Shown one piece after another: positions 50,171 to 60,615 of a DNA stretch of 64,000 nucleotides. Source of the DNA: UBA10649 sp965278965 (GTDB lineage: Bacteria; Actinomycetota; Actinomycetes; S36-B12). Both the position numbers and the translations under genes were made by a program. Under the pieces are notes generated by a model. It saw only the letters and a list, made by a program, of their open reading frames with translations. It made no database searches and had not been told where the DNA came from. Within the stretch, counting starts at the first letter, position 1. The number at the start of each line of letters is the position of its first letter. The DNA is taken from positions 1,364,001-1,428,000 of the forward strand of contig OZ257127.1 of NCBI GenBank assembly GCA_965278965.1, read 5' to 3'.

Positions 50171-51448
50171 TCAGGCGACGAGGAGAGCCTGCCGCACGGC
50201 GTCGAGAGTGAGCTCGACGTCGTCGTCAGAGTGCTCGCGGGACAAGAACCACGTGCCGCGGGGCAGGACCCGAACGCCTCGCTCCAGGAGGGCGAGTGCG
50301 AACCGCCCGTAGCCGGCCCGGTCTGCGCCGAGGGCGTCGCGGAAGTCCCGGGCCCCGAGCGCGCCGAAGCGGACATGGAACACCGCCGGGTACCCGACGA
50401 TCGAGACCTCCATCCCCGCGTCGTCGAACGCGGCGCGGAGTCCGGACATGAGGGTTGATCCGGTGCGGGCGATCTTCGCGTAGACGGATCCCTCCGCGAT
50501 GGTCTGCAGGGTCGCCACCGTCGCGGCCATCGAGATGGACTGCGTGTTGTACGTCCCGCCGTGCAGGACGGTGCGGTTGCTGATGAGCTCCATGAGGTCG
50601 GCCCGGCCGACGAGAGCGGCGACCGGGAAGCCACTGGCCAACGCCTTGCCGAGGACGGTCAGGTCCGGGATGACCCCGAGCGCCTCCTGCGCCCCACCCG
50701 GCGCGACCCGGAAGCCCGTGATGACCTCGTCGAAGATGAGGATCGTGCCCGTGTCGTCGCATGCGGCGCGCACGGTCTCCAGGAACCCCGGCTCCGGCAG
50801 GATCCCCGCCGCGTTGAACATGATCGGCTCCATGATCACCGCCGCGACGTCGCCGCGCTCGAGCCGTCGCACGACGGCGGCCGCGTCGTTCCACGGAAGA
50901 ATGTCGACGTCGGAGACAGCGACCTGACCGACTGACCCCGGCACGGCCGTCGGTGCATCGATAGGTCCCATCTGGTCAAGCTCGGGACCCACGCTCCACA
51001 GGACGTTGTCGAACCAGCCGTGGTAGTGACCCTCGAACTTCAGGACCGTCGACCTGCCCGTCGCGGCGCGTGCCAGCCGGAGCGCCGCCTGGTCGGCCTC
51101 GCTGCCCGATGAGCAGAACCGCACGGACTCCGCAGACGGTACGAGTGCCAGGAGCAGGCGGGCTGCTTCGTACTCCAGCTCGGTCTGTCCGCCCACGAGG
51201 ATGCTGCGGTCCAGCTGCTGCGCGGCCGCACGCACGACCTCGACGGGGCTGTGCCCGAGAAGCATCGGACCCATCCCGAGGAAGTAGTCGACGAGCCGGT
51301 TGCCGTCGACGTCATAGAGATAGGGACCTGACGCGGTCTCGATCACGAGCGGGGTGGGCGGGATGCCCAGCCGAAAGTTGCTGTTGACCCCGCCGGCAAC
51401 CCACGACTCGGCGTCGGCGATCTGTCGGCGGGACTCGGTGAACTTCAT
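50171..51448 (-). CDS. Glutamate-1-semialdehyde aminotransferase-like class III aminotransferase
   Basis: A 425-residue PLP enzyme. The fold-type I motifs are GQTELEYEAARLLL, VRFCSSGSEADQAALRLARA, LIFDEVITGFRVAPGG (Asp binding PLP nitrogen) and VLGKALASGFPVAAL (Schiff-base Lys). FEGHYHGWFDNVL is also GSA-type. It is unlikely to be HemL, since no haem genes are near; members of this group include amino-sugar and beta-amino acid aminotransferases. ATG 51448 is 4 nt after GGGGAG. A small hairpin (51461-51478) sits upstream. It links amine chemistry to the sugar operon. Confidence 0.87.
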   Translation of the reverse strand: MKFTESRRQIADAESWVAGGVNSNFRLGIPPTPLVIETASGPYLYDVDGNRLVDYFLGMGPMLLGHSPVEVVRAAAQQLDRSILVGGQTELEYEAARLLLALVPSAESVRFCSSGSEADQAALRLARAATGRSTVLKFEGHYHGWFDNVLWSVGPELDQMGPIDAPTAVPGSVGQVAVSDVDILPWNDAAAVVRRLERGDVAAVIMEPIMFNAAGILPEPGFLETVRAACDDTGTILIFDEVITGFRVAPGGAQEALGVIPDLTVLGKALASGFPVAALVGRADLMELISNRTVLHGGTYNTQSISMAATVATLQTIAEGSVYAKIARTGSTLMSGLRAAFDDAGMEVSIVGYPAVFHVRFGALGARDFRDALGADRAGYGRFALALLERGVRVLPRGTWFLSREHSDDDVELTLDAVRQALLVA

Positions 51449-51517
51449 CTCAGCTCCCCACGGCGGCATGGGCCGCCGGTGCATGGTCGAGGTCGGACGT
51501 CGGACGCGGGGCGGCGG

Positions 51518-52281
51518 TCACCAGACCGTCCAGCCGCCGTCGACGACGAGGCTGTGACCGGTGACGAAGCTCGAGCCGGGGCCCGCCAGGAACAGGACGG
51601 CGGAGCGAAGCTCGGTGTCGTCACCAAGACGCTTCATCGGGGTGCCCGCCTCGAGCGCAGCGACGACCTCCGGCTGGAGCGCCTCGACGTTCGCCGGGCT
51701 CGGGAACATGCCCGGACACAGCGCATTGACGGTGACGCCCGTCGGCCCGAGCTGCGTCGCGAGGAACTTCGTCAGGCCGATGAGACCGAACTTGCTTGCG
51801 AAGTACGAACCGATGTCGAGCCCGATCCCCGGGTAGCGGCTGTCGTCGCCGCCGACCAGCCCGTACACGGACGCGACGTTGATGACCCGGCCCCAGCCAC
51901 GATCGACCATGCCCGGGACCAACCGCTGGATCAGCCACATGGGTGACTCGACGTTCAGCGTCATGATCCACTTCCAGTCCTCCGACTGGACCTCCGGCCA
52001 CGCCGCCCGGTGGGACAGGCCCGCGTTGTTCACCAGGACGTCGATGTCTCCCGCGACCTCGACAAGGCGGTCGATGTCGGCAGGCGACGTGACATCGGCT
52101 TGGACAGCGGTGACGCGCGGACCGATCTCGGCAGCGGCGGCCTCGACCACCTCCTGGCGTCGGCCGCAGATCACGACGTCGGCGCCGGCGTCGACGAGCG
52201 CCTCGGTCATCCGCCGGCCGAGCCCGTCTCCTCCGCCGGTGACCAGAGCACGGCGACCAGTCAGGTCGAACTCTGCAAGCG

Positions 52282-52285
<4 letters not shown>
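51518..52285 (-). CDS. SDR family oxidoreductase
   Basis: A 255-residue SDR with LVTGGGDGLGRRMTEALVD, DVLVNNAGLSHRAAW, INVASVYGLVGG and GSYFASKFGLIGLTKFLATQ, in which Tyr-Phe-Ala-Ser-Lys is the catalytic YxxxK. GVTVNALCPGMFPSPANVEA is close to gluconate 5-dehydrogenase-like SDRs. The ATG at 52285 overlaps the ABC-transporter stop. As the first enzyme gene after the transporter, it may do the first or second oxidation of the imported sugar. Confidence 0.87.
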
Positions 52286-54174
<1,889 letters not shown>

Positions 54175-54213
54175 TGGCGGGGTCTCCCAGGGGTCGAGGG
54201 TGTCGCGACGGGT

Positions 54214-54249
54214 GCCGGCTGGGTGGCGCGGACGCGCCACCCAGCCGGC
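54214..54249 (-). terminator. Perfect 16-bp hairpin between binding-protein and transporter genes
   Basis: Stem GCCGGCTGGGTGGCGC pairs with GCGCCACCCAGCCGGC around the loop GGAC, with no mismatch. It lies in the 90-bp gap after the binding protein stop. No T-run follows. It should block or slow the polymerase or protect the upstream mRNA, keeping the binding protein in excess over the transporter. Confidence 0.7.
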
Positions 54250-54264
54250 GTGCGGTCGATCAGG

Positions 54265-55524
54265 CTAGGCCGCGTAGGTGATGCACTGGTCGCGCGTGCC
54301 GTAGCTCACGTTCCCGAGCATCGTCAGGTACTCCGACGAGTTCTTCCAGGTCGCTGCCGGATCTGCCATGGCAGCCTTGAACGCGTCGATCGACTCCTTG
54401 GAGCTGAGCTCGATGGCATCCAGCTGCATGACCTGCGGGATCGACTTGCCCTCGATCCAGTCGGCCGCGAACTGTCCCCACGCGTAGCCCATGAGCGGGT
54501 AGGCGAAGGCGAAGCTGGCCTTGTAGGGGCCGCCCTTCTCGACGGCCGCGAGCGCCTGCTCGTCGCCGTCGATGCCCGACAGGTACATGTCGTCGCGCGC
54601 CTTGCCCTCGGCTTCGAGCGCGGCCAGCGCGCCAAGGACGTAGGTGTCGCCACCGAGCACGACGTCCACGTCCGGGTTCGCCTGCAGGATCGTGCTCATC
54701 GCCTGGAAGCCGGCGTCCTGGGTGATCGCCTCAGGCTGCACGTCGGCCACGATCTCGACACCGGCGCCAGCCGTCGCGAGACCGTCGAGCACGCCCTGGT
54801 GGCGGGCCTTGAGGACCTCGATCGAGTCCGTGTTGAAGTAGACGACCTTGGCCTTGCCACCCATGCTCTCGGTGATGTACTTCGCCGCCGCCAGGCCCTG
54901 CGTGTTGCCGACCTTGTACTGGTCTGCGATGGCCTGGTTGGTGCTCGGCGGCGTCACGAGGGACATGACCGCCGCGCCGGCGTCGATCGCCCGCTGCATG
55001 AGGGGAGCCTGCGCGTTGGCATCCAGCGGCTGGATCGCCAGCGCGCCGATCCCGCGCTGCAGGAATGTCTCGATCTGCTCGATGTTCTTGGCGGAGTCGT
55101 CGTCGGCGATGGCCGTGATGAACTCCAGCCCCCGGGACTTGGCCGCATCCTCGATCGACCGCGTGATCTGCATGAAGAACTCCGCGTCGGAGGTGTTCGC
55201 CCACGCGATGGTCTTCGGCAGATCGGGAACCTCGCCCACGGTGTCGCTGAACTCGAAGGGCGCGAGCTCGGTCTTCTCCGTGAGGGCGCACTGGATCGGG
55301 CCGCCGGCCGGCAGCATGGCAGCCGCCTCCGAGGCAGGAGCCTCCGAGGCGGGCGCCTCGGACGCGGCGGAGGTCGCCTCCGCGGGGGCGCTCGCGCTGG
55401 CCTCCGACGAGGTCCCCGAGCTGCAGGCAGCCAGGGCCGGCAGCAGCAGGGCAGCGCCTGCGAGTGCCAGTGACCGGGCGAGCCGTCCCGACGATCGTGT
55501 TCGCCTTGCAGTTGATGCACTCAT
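54265..55524 (-). CDS. Sugar-binding lipoprotein (periplasmic-binding protein 1 type)
   Basis: A 419-residue lipoprotein. The signal ends LALAGAALLLPALAAC with the lipidated Cys at 34, then an Ala/Ser/Glu-rich linker with the repeat ASEAPASEAPASEA. The mature domain starts about residue 80: TIAWANTSDAEFFMQITRSI and DDSAKNIEQIETFLQRGIGA (RbsB-like). VDVVLGGDTYVLGALAALEA is the hinge region. It captures a sugar or related compound for the fused transporter. It begins a roughly 20-kb minus-strand series and diverges from the Gfo/Idh gene across 162 bp holding a candidate IclR site. Confidence 0.92.
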   Translation of the reverse strand: MSASTARRTRSSGRLARSLALAGAALLLPALAACSSGTSSEASASAPAEATSAASEAPASEAPASEAAAMLPAGGPIQCALTEKTELAPFEFSDTVGEVPDLPKTIAWANTSDAEFFMQITRSIEDAAKSRGLEFITAIADDDSAKNIEQIETFLQRGIGALAIQPLDANAQAPLMQRAIDAGAAVMSLVTPPSTNQAIADQYKVGNTQGLAAAKYITESMGGKAKVVYFNTDSIEVLKARHQGVLDGLATAGAGVEIVADVQPEAITQDAGFQAMSTILQANPDVDVVLGGDTYVLGALAALEAEGKARDDMYLSGIDGDEQALAAVEKGGPYKASFAFAYPLMGYAWGQFAADWIEGKSIPQVMQLDAIELSSKESIDAFKAAMADPAATWKNSSEYLTMLGNVSYGTRDQCITYAA

Positions 55525-55549
55525 CTAGCGCTACACCTTCTTCCGATAA

Positions 55550-55566
55550 GGTCCGCAATACGGAAT
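55550..55566. promoter_or_regulatory. Candidate IclR operator, site 1
   Basis: GG-TCCG-CAATA-CGGA-AT in the divergent region between the binding protein (starting 55524) and the Gfo/Idh gene (55687). The TCCG-N5-CGGA dyad recurs at 56829-56841 and 59772-59784. It is about 26 nt upstream of the binding-protein start. A second dyad GCAAT-ACGGA-ATTGC overlaps it. Confidence 0.6.
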
Positions 55567-55686
55567 TGCATTACGCATTTTCGCGGACCATAGGAGCGGC
55601 TGCAACTGAGTGTCAAGGGCCTGCGGCGCGCCGAAACACGATCGTTACCGACATCGTTACCAATCCAGGAATCGACAGGAGGAGCC

Positions 55687-56775
55687 ATGACGATCCGCCT
55701 CGGGATCATCGGCTGCGGGGACATGGGCGAGTCCCACCGCAGCGCCTTCGCCGCTCTCGGCGACCGCGTCGCCGTGACGGCCACGACCGACATCGACCTC
55801 GACCGGGCGCAGGCGGCCGCCAAGCACTTCGGCGCGGCGATCGCGACGACCGACTACCGCGACACCCTCGACGACGTCGATGCGGTCCTCGTCGTCACTC
55901 CGCACGACCTGCACGCGGAGATGGGCCTGACCGCGCTTCGCGCCGGCAAGCACGTCCTGATGGAGAAGCCGATGGCTGTCACCGAGCAGGAGTGCCTGGA
56001 CCTCATCGCCGAGTCGCAGACGCAGAACCGCGTCCTCATGACCGCCTACCCGATGCGGTTCCATCCTCTGGTCCAGCAGCTCAAGGCGCTCGTCGACGAC
56101 CGCTACCTCGGCGACCCCTTCCACATGTCGATCTGGACCGAGCAGCTCACCGTGCCGCCCGAGGGCCACTGGATCCGATCGGCGAAACGCCTTGGTGGCG
56201 GTCAGCTCTTCAGCCACGGCTGCCACTACGTGGACCTGTTGCTGTGGTTCCTTGGCCGACCCGAGCGCGGAACCCACATGGGCACGCGGCTAGGAACGCC
56301 CTGGATGGAACGCGAGGGCACCAGCGACCTGATCGTCTCGTTCGAGGGCGGCGTGACCGGATATCACTTCGGCACCTGGGGAGCCCGCGCCAGCCGGATG
56401 GGCTACTCGATCCACGTGCACTGCATGAACGGCATGCTCGAGGCCGACCTGACCAACGGTCGGCTCTACGCGCACCACGGCTGGGACGGCCCACCGCCGC
56501 GCGGCGGCCTAGCGGAGACGCTTCTCCCGCCGGCGGACGCCGGCGTGCTCCTGACGCAGACCGAGGCCGACGACAAGCACCTGGGCGGTGAGATCGTCCA
56601 CTTCATCGAGTGCGTCGAGACCGGCGCCGTCCCGCTGACCAATGCGCCCGGGAGCCTTCAGGGACTTCGGGTCATCTGGCGGCTGTACGAGGCCGAGGAG
56701 AACGGGCTCGTCGCCGACCTGCGCGGGCTGGGCCTGGATGAGGCCCAATCCGGCGCCGCGGGAGCCACCGGCTGA
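55687..56775 (+). CDS. Gfo/Idh/MocA-family oxidoreductase
   Basis: A 362-residue NAD(P)-dependent sugar oxidoreductase. N-terminal Rossmann: LGIIGCGDMGESHRSAFAAL; the conserved EKP (GKHVLMEKPMAVTEQECLDL) holds the catalytic Lys; the second domain includes LGGGQLFSHGCHYVDLLLWF with the His typical of inositol/sugar dehydrogenases. RBS AGGAGG is 4 nt before the ATG. It probably oxidises or epimerises the sugar, being divergent from its binding-protein gene. PhyH follows after 77 bp. Confidence 0.92.
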   Translation: MTIRLGIIGCGDMGESHRSAFAALGDRVAVTATTDIDLDRAQAAAKHFGAAIATTDYRDTLDDVDAVLVVTPHDLHAEMGLTALRAGKHVLMEKPMAVTEQECLDLIAESQTQNRVLMTAYPMRFHPLVQQLKALVDDRYLGDPFHMSIWTEQLTVPPEGHWIRSAKRLGGGQLFSHGCHYVDLLLWFLGRPERGTHMGTRLGTPWMEREGTSDLIVSFEGGVTGYHFGTWGARASRMGYSIHVHCMNGMLEADLTNGRLYAHHGWDGPPPRGGLAETLLPPADAGVLLTQTEADDKHLGGEIVHFIECVETGAVPLTNAPGSLQGLRVIWRLYEAEENGLVADLRGLGLDEAQSGAAGATG

Positions 56776-56817
56776 CCCTTGTGGGCTGGCGCACCCTGGG
56801 CTACAGTCCCGCCACTT

Positions 56818-56841
56818 CGGACTCAAAGTCCGCATAGCGGA
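56818..56841. promoter_or_regulatory. Candidate IclR operator, site 2
   Basis: CGGA-N7-TCCG-N5-CGGA (56818-56821, 56829-56832, 56838-56841) just upstream of the phyH-like start at 56853. The same three half-sites at the same spacing occur upstream of the iclR gene. Its place next to the start codon suggests repression. Confidence 0.65.
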
Positions 56842-56852
56842 AGGCCGAGAGC

Positions 56853-57692
56853 ATGGGCACCGTCCTCACAGCGGAAGAGGTCGAGGGGTTCGCCCGCGAC
56901 GGCTTCGTCATCCGTCGCGGCTTCTTCTCACCCGAGCAGGTCGCGGCGCTCGCGGAGGTGCTGGAGTCAGACCCGGCCATCCGGTCGCGTGCCTACGGGC
57001 TGGACGACGGTCAGGGCCGCAGCACGGAGATCTCCGCCTGGCACGATCCAGGCGATGACAGCTTCGGCGCACTCGCGCGGAGCACGAGCATGACCGGTGC
57101 CGTGCGAGACCTTCTAGGCGGCGAGGTCCGGCACTACCACTCCAAGGTCACACTCAAACCGCCCGGCGCCGGCGGGACGTGGCTGTGGCACCAGGACTAC
57201 GGCTACTGGTACAAGTACGGCTACCTGTTCCCCACGATGCTGAGCGTCGCCGTCCCGCTGACTCGTATGAGCCAGGAGAACGGCGGGCTGAAGGTCCTGC
57301 GAGGCTCGCACTGCATGGGGCGCGTCGAGCACGGGTTCATCGGCACGCAGGTCGGCGCCGACCCCGACAGGACGGCGCGAGCCGAGGCCGCGCTGGAGAC
57401 TGTCTGGTTCGAGGCGGACCCCGGCGACGTGATGTGGTTCCACGGCAACATGCTCCACTCGTCGGCGAACAACGAGTCGGACTACGCGCGCAACCTCTTC
57501 CTCGCCTGCTACAACCGCGCGGACAACCCATCCTTCCTCGAGGCTGCCAACGCGGTCATCGACGTGCTCCCAGATGAGGAGATCCTCGCTCGACGGGCGG
57601 TCCGCTTGGGTGAGCGCAGGCGCTTCGTCGACAAGGACACCGACGCGATCATGGTCGAGTTCGAGACCTTCGGCGCCCGGCCCGGCCCCTAG
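56853..57692 (+). CDS. Phytanoyl-CoA dioxygenase (PhyH) family protein
   Basis: A 279-residue Fe(II)/2-oxoglutarate dioxygenase. The HxD iron pair is in WLWHQDYGYWYKYG, the distal His is in MLHSSANNESDYARN, with the 2-oxoglutarate Arg probably in SDYARNLF. N-terminal DGFVIRRGFFSPEQVAAL is family-typical. Such enzymes hydroxylate amino acids, ectoine or lipids. Its stop overlaps the convergent RidA stop by 4 bp. It sits under a candidate IclR operator, so it belongs to this regulon. Substrate unknown; beta-hydroxylation of an amino acid would feed the D-threonine aldolase-like enzyme. Confidence 0.9.
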   Translation: MGTVLTAEEVEGFARDGFVIRRGFFSPEQVAALAEVLESDPAIRSRAYGLDDGQGRSTEISAWHDPGDDSFGALARSTSMTGAVRDLLGGEVRHYHSKVTLKPPGAGGTWLWHQDYGYWYKYGYLFPTMLSVAVPLTRMSQENGGLKVLRGSHCMGRVEHGFIGTQVGADPDRTARAEAALETVWFEADPGDVMWFHGNMLHSSANNESDYARNLFLACYNRADNPSFLEAANAVIDVLPDEEILARRAVRLGERRRFVDKDTDAIMVEFETFGARPGP

Positions 57693-58165
57693 TCGGTGTC
57701 GCGCAGGACGGCGACCAGCTCGACCTCGACCGGGCACGACAGCGGGAGCGCAGCGACTCCGACAGCGGATCGAGCGTGTCGACCCGCGTCGCCGAGGACG
57801 GCGTAGAGCACTTCTGACGCGCCGTTCGCGACGACCGGCTGGTCACCGAACGCCGAGGCCGAGGCGACGAAGACCGTCACCTTGAGGATGCGCTCGACCC
57901 TCGCGAGGCCGCCAAGCGACCGCGACAGCACGGCGAGACCGTTCGCCGCGCACTGACGGGCGCACGCGACGCCCTGGTCCACGTCGATCCCGTCGCCCAG
58001 GCGGCCGGTCGCGAGCAGCGCGCCATCGGGTCCGAACGGCACCTGCCCGGCGAGGTAGGCATACCGACCGTGGACGGCCACCGGCTCGAACCACTGTGGG
58101 GGCGTGGTTGCCGGCGCCGGGGTCAGTCCAAGGTCGTCGAGCCGGGCCAGGATCGGGTCGCTCAT
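57689..58165 (-). CDS. RidA family (YjgF/YER057c) enamine deaminase
   Basis: A 158-residue RidA-type protein. The features are AYLAGQVPFGPDGALLATGR, NGLAVLSRSLGGLARVERIL and HARSAVGVAALPLSCPVEVE, in which the Arg binds substrate carboxylate. RidA proteins hydrolyse 2-aminoacrylate and other enamines left by PLP-dependent dehydratases, relieving damage to PLP enzymes. RBS GAGGAG is 4 nt before the ATG. It follows the MlrC gene on the minus strand after 94 bp filled by a tandem repeat. A D-serine/D-threonine PLP enzyme in the same regulon is the likely source of the enamine. Confidence 0.92.
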   Translation of the reverse strand: MSDPILARLDDLGLTPAPATTPPQWFEPVAVHGRYAYLAGQVPFGPDGALLATGRLGDGIDVDQGVACARQCAANGLAVLSRSLGGLARVERILKVTVFVASASAFGDQPVVANGASEVLYAVLGDAGRHARSAVGVAALPLSCPVEVELVAVLRDTD

Positions 58166-58175
58166 CGGTCTCCTC

Positions 58176-58260
58176 GTGGTGGTGGGATGGCAGTGGTGGT
58201 GGGATGGCAGTGGTGGCGGGATGGCAGTGGTGGTCGGACGGCCGTGCTGGTGGAGCGGAT
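58176..58260. repeat. Five 17-bp tandem repeats upstream of ridA
   Basis: Unit GTGGTGGTGGGATGGCA: the first two copies are identical, the third has one change, and the last two are degenerate (58176-58192, 58193-58209, 58210-58226, 58227-58243, 58244-58260). It fills the gap between the MlrC stop and the ridA ribosome-binding site. Confidence 0.85.
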
Positions 58261-59726
58261 CAAGCTGTGGCGGGCCAGGGCGTCTGCTGCTCGAAGGGGT
58301 ACATCGGTCGCGGCCGGGAGGAGAAGTCGAGGGCAGCCAGGCTCACCGGGCACGTTCCCGGCCCGTCGACGTAGACCGTCGTGGCTGCGTAGTCGCCGAA
58401 CGCGGCCTTCCACGCGATGGCTCCCTTGGCGACCAGGAAGTGGGCCGCCCGAGGAGCGATCCCCAGGACGGTGAGGTGGTCGTCGTCGAACGGGACGACC
58501 CGGTTCTCGGTAACCACGACGGACCCCACCGCTGACTCGATGACCCCGACGCGGCCCATGTCGACCTCGGCCCCGGTCATGTAGCTGCCCGTACGGCGGT
58601 ACCGCACCTCCCCATGGCGTCGCACGCGACCTGACACGAGCGCGGGCGGACCCATGACCGCCGCGCTGCGCCCACCCACCCGGACCTCCGCATGCGTCGC
58701 GTCCGACGCGTTGAGCTCCGCCGCTGCCACGGGGTCCCACAGGACGACGACGGCTCCCTCGACTCGCTCCTGCTGGAGCGCGCGCACGATGGCCGTGCTG
58801 TCCCCCGGCGAGCCGCCGCCCACGTTGTCGGCGACGTCGACGAGCACGGCCGGGAACGGACCGGTAGAGGCTCGCCGCACGGCCGAGACCGGGTCGTACA
58901 GCGTCATCGCGAACTCGTCGCGCCGCGACCACACCTCGGACGCGATCTCCTTGGCGATCGCCGCTGGGTCACGGTCGGCGGCGACGTACACGCTGAAGCC
59001 CAGGCGCGGGCCGTCGGAGTAGGCGAACCCCGGCAAGGCGCATGCAGTCCACACATCGGGGTCTGAGCATGCGGCCTCGACAAGGCCGAGAACATCGCGC
59101 ATGGGCCGTGCAGCGCTCTCCTGCGCGACGGGAAGCGTGAGCAAGGGGAGCTTGACGAGGTGGGACAGCGGCGGACGCCCGCGGCGCGCGGCGCGCACGA
59201 CGGCGCTCAGCGCGTCGTGGCCACGGTCGGCCAGATCGACGTGCGGGTATGTGCGGTAGCCGCACAGCACGTCCGCGAGACGGGCCAGGCGGCCGCTGAC
59301 ATTCGCGTGGTAGTCGAGGGTCACGGCGATCGGCAGCCCCCCGACGACGCGCCGGATCTCGGCGATGATGTCGGCCTCCGGATCCGCCCGGCCCTCGACG
59401 ACCATCGCGCCGTGCAGCGCCAGGACGACACCGTCGAGCGGCAGCTGCGCGCGCAGTCGTCCGAGGATCTCTGTCAGGACCCCGTCGAAGTCAGACGCCA
59501 CGACCGGGCCTGAAGGCAGCGCGCCGGCAAACACCAGGGGCACCGCCTCCACCCCCAGCTCACGCGCTGCGGCGAGCGCACCGCCCAGCTCGGTACCGGT
59601 GCCGGTGAGGGCGTCGAGGAGGTCGCCGCCCTCGAAGTAGGCGAACGACCGGAAGTCCTCGATGGTCGTCGGCCGGTCGAAGAAGGTGTTCGTCTCGTGC
59701 CAGATGCCCGCGAGCCCGACGCGCAC
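58260..59726 (-). CDS. M81 family (MlrC-like) metallopeptidase, copy 2
   Basis: A 488-residue MlrC relative. It starts VRVGLAGIWHETNTFFDRPT, and HETNTF is the family motif. Zinc ligands are expected in VLALHGAMVVEGRADPE, TLDYHANVSGRL and GYRTYPHVDLADRG. The C-terminal half carries DVADNVGGGSPGDSTAI. GTG 59726 is chosen because AGGA precedes it; a GTG at 59756 would be closer to the operator. It differs enough from copy 1 (46.6 kb) to suggest a separate role. It shares the divergent promoter with iclR. Confidence 0.88.
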   Translation of the reverse strand: MRVGLAGIWHETNTFFDRPTTIEDFRSFAYFEGGDLLDALTGTGTELGGALAAARELGVEAVPLVFAGALPSGPVVASDFDGVLTEILGRLRAQLPLDGVVLALHGAMVVEGRADPEADIIAEIRRVVGGLPIAVTLDYHANVSGRLARLADVLCGYRTYPHVDLADRGHDALSAVVRAARRGRPPLSHLVKLPLLTLPVAQESAARPMRDVLGLVEAACSDPDVWTACALPGFAYSDGPRLGFSVYVAADRDPAAIAKEIASEVWSRRDEFAMTLYDPVSAVRRASTGPFPAVLVDVADNVGGGSPGDSTAIVRALQQERVEGAVVVLWDPVAAAELNASDATHAEVRVGGRSAAVMGPPALVSGRVRRHGEVRYRRTGSYMTGAEVDMGRVGVIESAVGSVVVTENRVVPFDDDHLTVLGIAPRAAHFLVAKGAIAWKAAFGDYAATTVYVDGPGTCPVSLAALDFSSRPRPMYPFEQQTPWPATA

Positions 59727-59760
59727 GACCGTTCCTCTCGTCCCTACGACTGACACAATG

Positions 59761-59784
59761 CGGACTATGATTCCGGCTTACGGA
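59761..59784. promoter_or_regulatory. Candidate IclR operator, site 3
   Basis: CGGA-N7-TCCG-N5-CGGA (59761-59764, 59772-59775, 59781-59784) between the MlrC gene and iclR. The central dyad ATTCCG-GCTTA-CGGAAT is perfect over six bases a side. The half-site spacing equals that at 56818-56841. Confidence 0.65.
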
Positions 59785-59850
59785 ATTGTGCGCAACGCCA
59801 GGGCGGCAGCAACTACGCTGTGCGCGCTCGACGACGGGGAGGGATGTCAG

Positions 59851-60615
59851 GTGGTGCAGGCTCAGCGATCCGACGAGGTCGCCGTCCTCAACAAGGCGAT
59901 GGCGATCTTGTCGCTCCTCGCCGCCGACGTGTCCTGCACGGTTGCCCGCATCTGCGCCGAGACCGGCGTCACGAAGCCGGCGGCCTACCGGATCCTGAAG
60001 ACCTTGGAGACCGGCGGCTACGTCGTCCGTGATGACGCCCGACGCGAGTACTCGGTCGGCCCAGCGCTCTTCGGACTGAGCCGTGCGCTGCGCAGCTCCA
60101 ACGACCTCCTCCAGCTCGCTCGGCCGGTCATGCAGGAGCTCAACGAGGAGTTCGACGAGACGGTCAACGTCGGCGTCGTGAACAACGGCAAGGTCGTGTA
60201 CCTCGACACCATCGAGAGCGCGCAGCGACTGCGGAGCACGGTCCACATCGCGATCCGCGACCACATCCACTCGACAGCGCTGGGCAAGGCGATACTCGCC
60301 GCCCTCCCGCCGGACGAGGCTAAGAGGCTGCTGACGAACGCCGACCGCCCTGCCCTCACGCCGAACACTGTGCGATCCGTGCAGGAGCTGCTCGAACAGC
60401 TGGACCAGTTCCGCGCCCAGGGCTTCGCGGTCGACGACGAGGAGAACGAGGTCGGCTCGCGCTGCGTGGGGGCGGCGATCGTCACCGCCGACGGCAGGCC
60501 GGTAGCCGCACTGAGCATCTCGGCGCCGACGTCGCGGATGAACAGCCGGGCGATGGCCCAGGTCGGGCGACGGCTGCACCAGGCGTCCGCCGACCTCGGC
60601 CAGATGCTCGGGTGA
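59851..60615 (+). CDS. IclR-family transcriptional regulator
   Basis: A 254-residue IclR-type protein. The N-terminal winged helix runs VAVLNKAMAILSLLAADVSC and CAETGVTKPAAYRILKTLET. The C-terminal effector domain has NVGVVNNGKVVYLDTIESAQ, HSTALGKAILAALPPDEAKR and NEVGSRCVGAAIVTADGRPV, the usual IclR blocks. GTG 59851 is placed 7 nt after a GGGGAGGG. It starts an operon with the D-aminoacylase (4-bp overlap) and the D-threonine aldolase-like gene, and probably controls the surrounding genes. The effector is unknown. Confidence 0.93.
   Translation: MVQAQRSDEVAVLNKAMAILSLLAADVSCTVARICAETGVTKPAAYRILKTLETGGYVVRDDARREYSVGPALFGLSRALRSSNDLLQLARPVMQELNEEFDETVNVGVVNNGKVVYLDTIESAQRLRSTVHIAIRDHIHSTALGKAILAALPPDEAKRLLTNADRPALTPNTVRSVQELLEQLDQFRAQGFAVDDEENEVGSRCVGAAIVTADGRPVAALSISAPTSRMNSRAMAQVGRRLHQASADLGQMLG

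Noticed and set aside
58176..58260. Tandem repeat as a coding region on the plus strand (Gly/Trp-rich frame)
   Set aside because: The frame is produced by the 17-bp repeat itself and has no ribosome-binding site or conserved feature.
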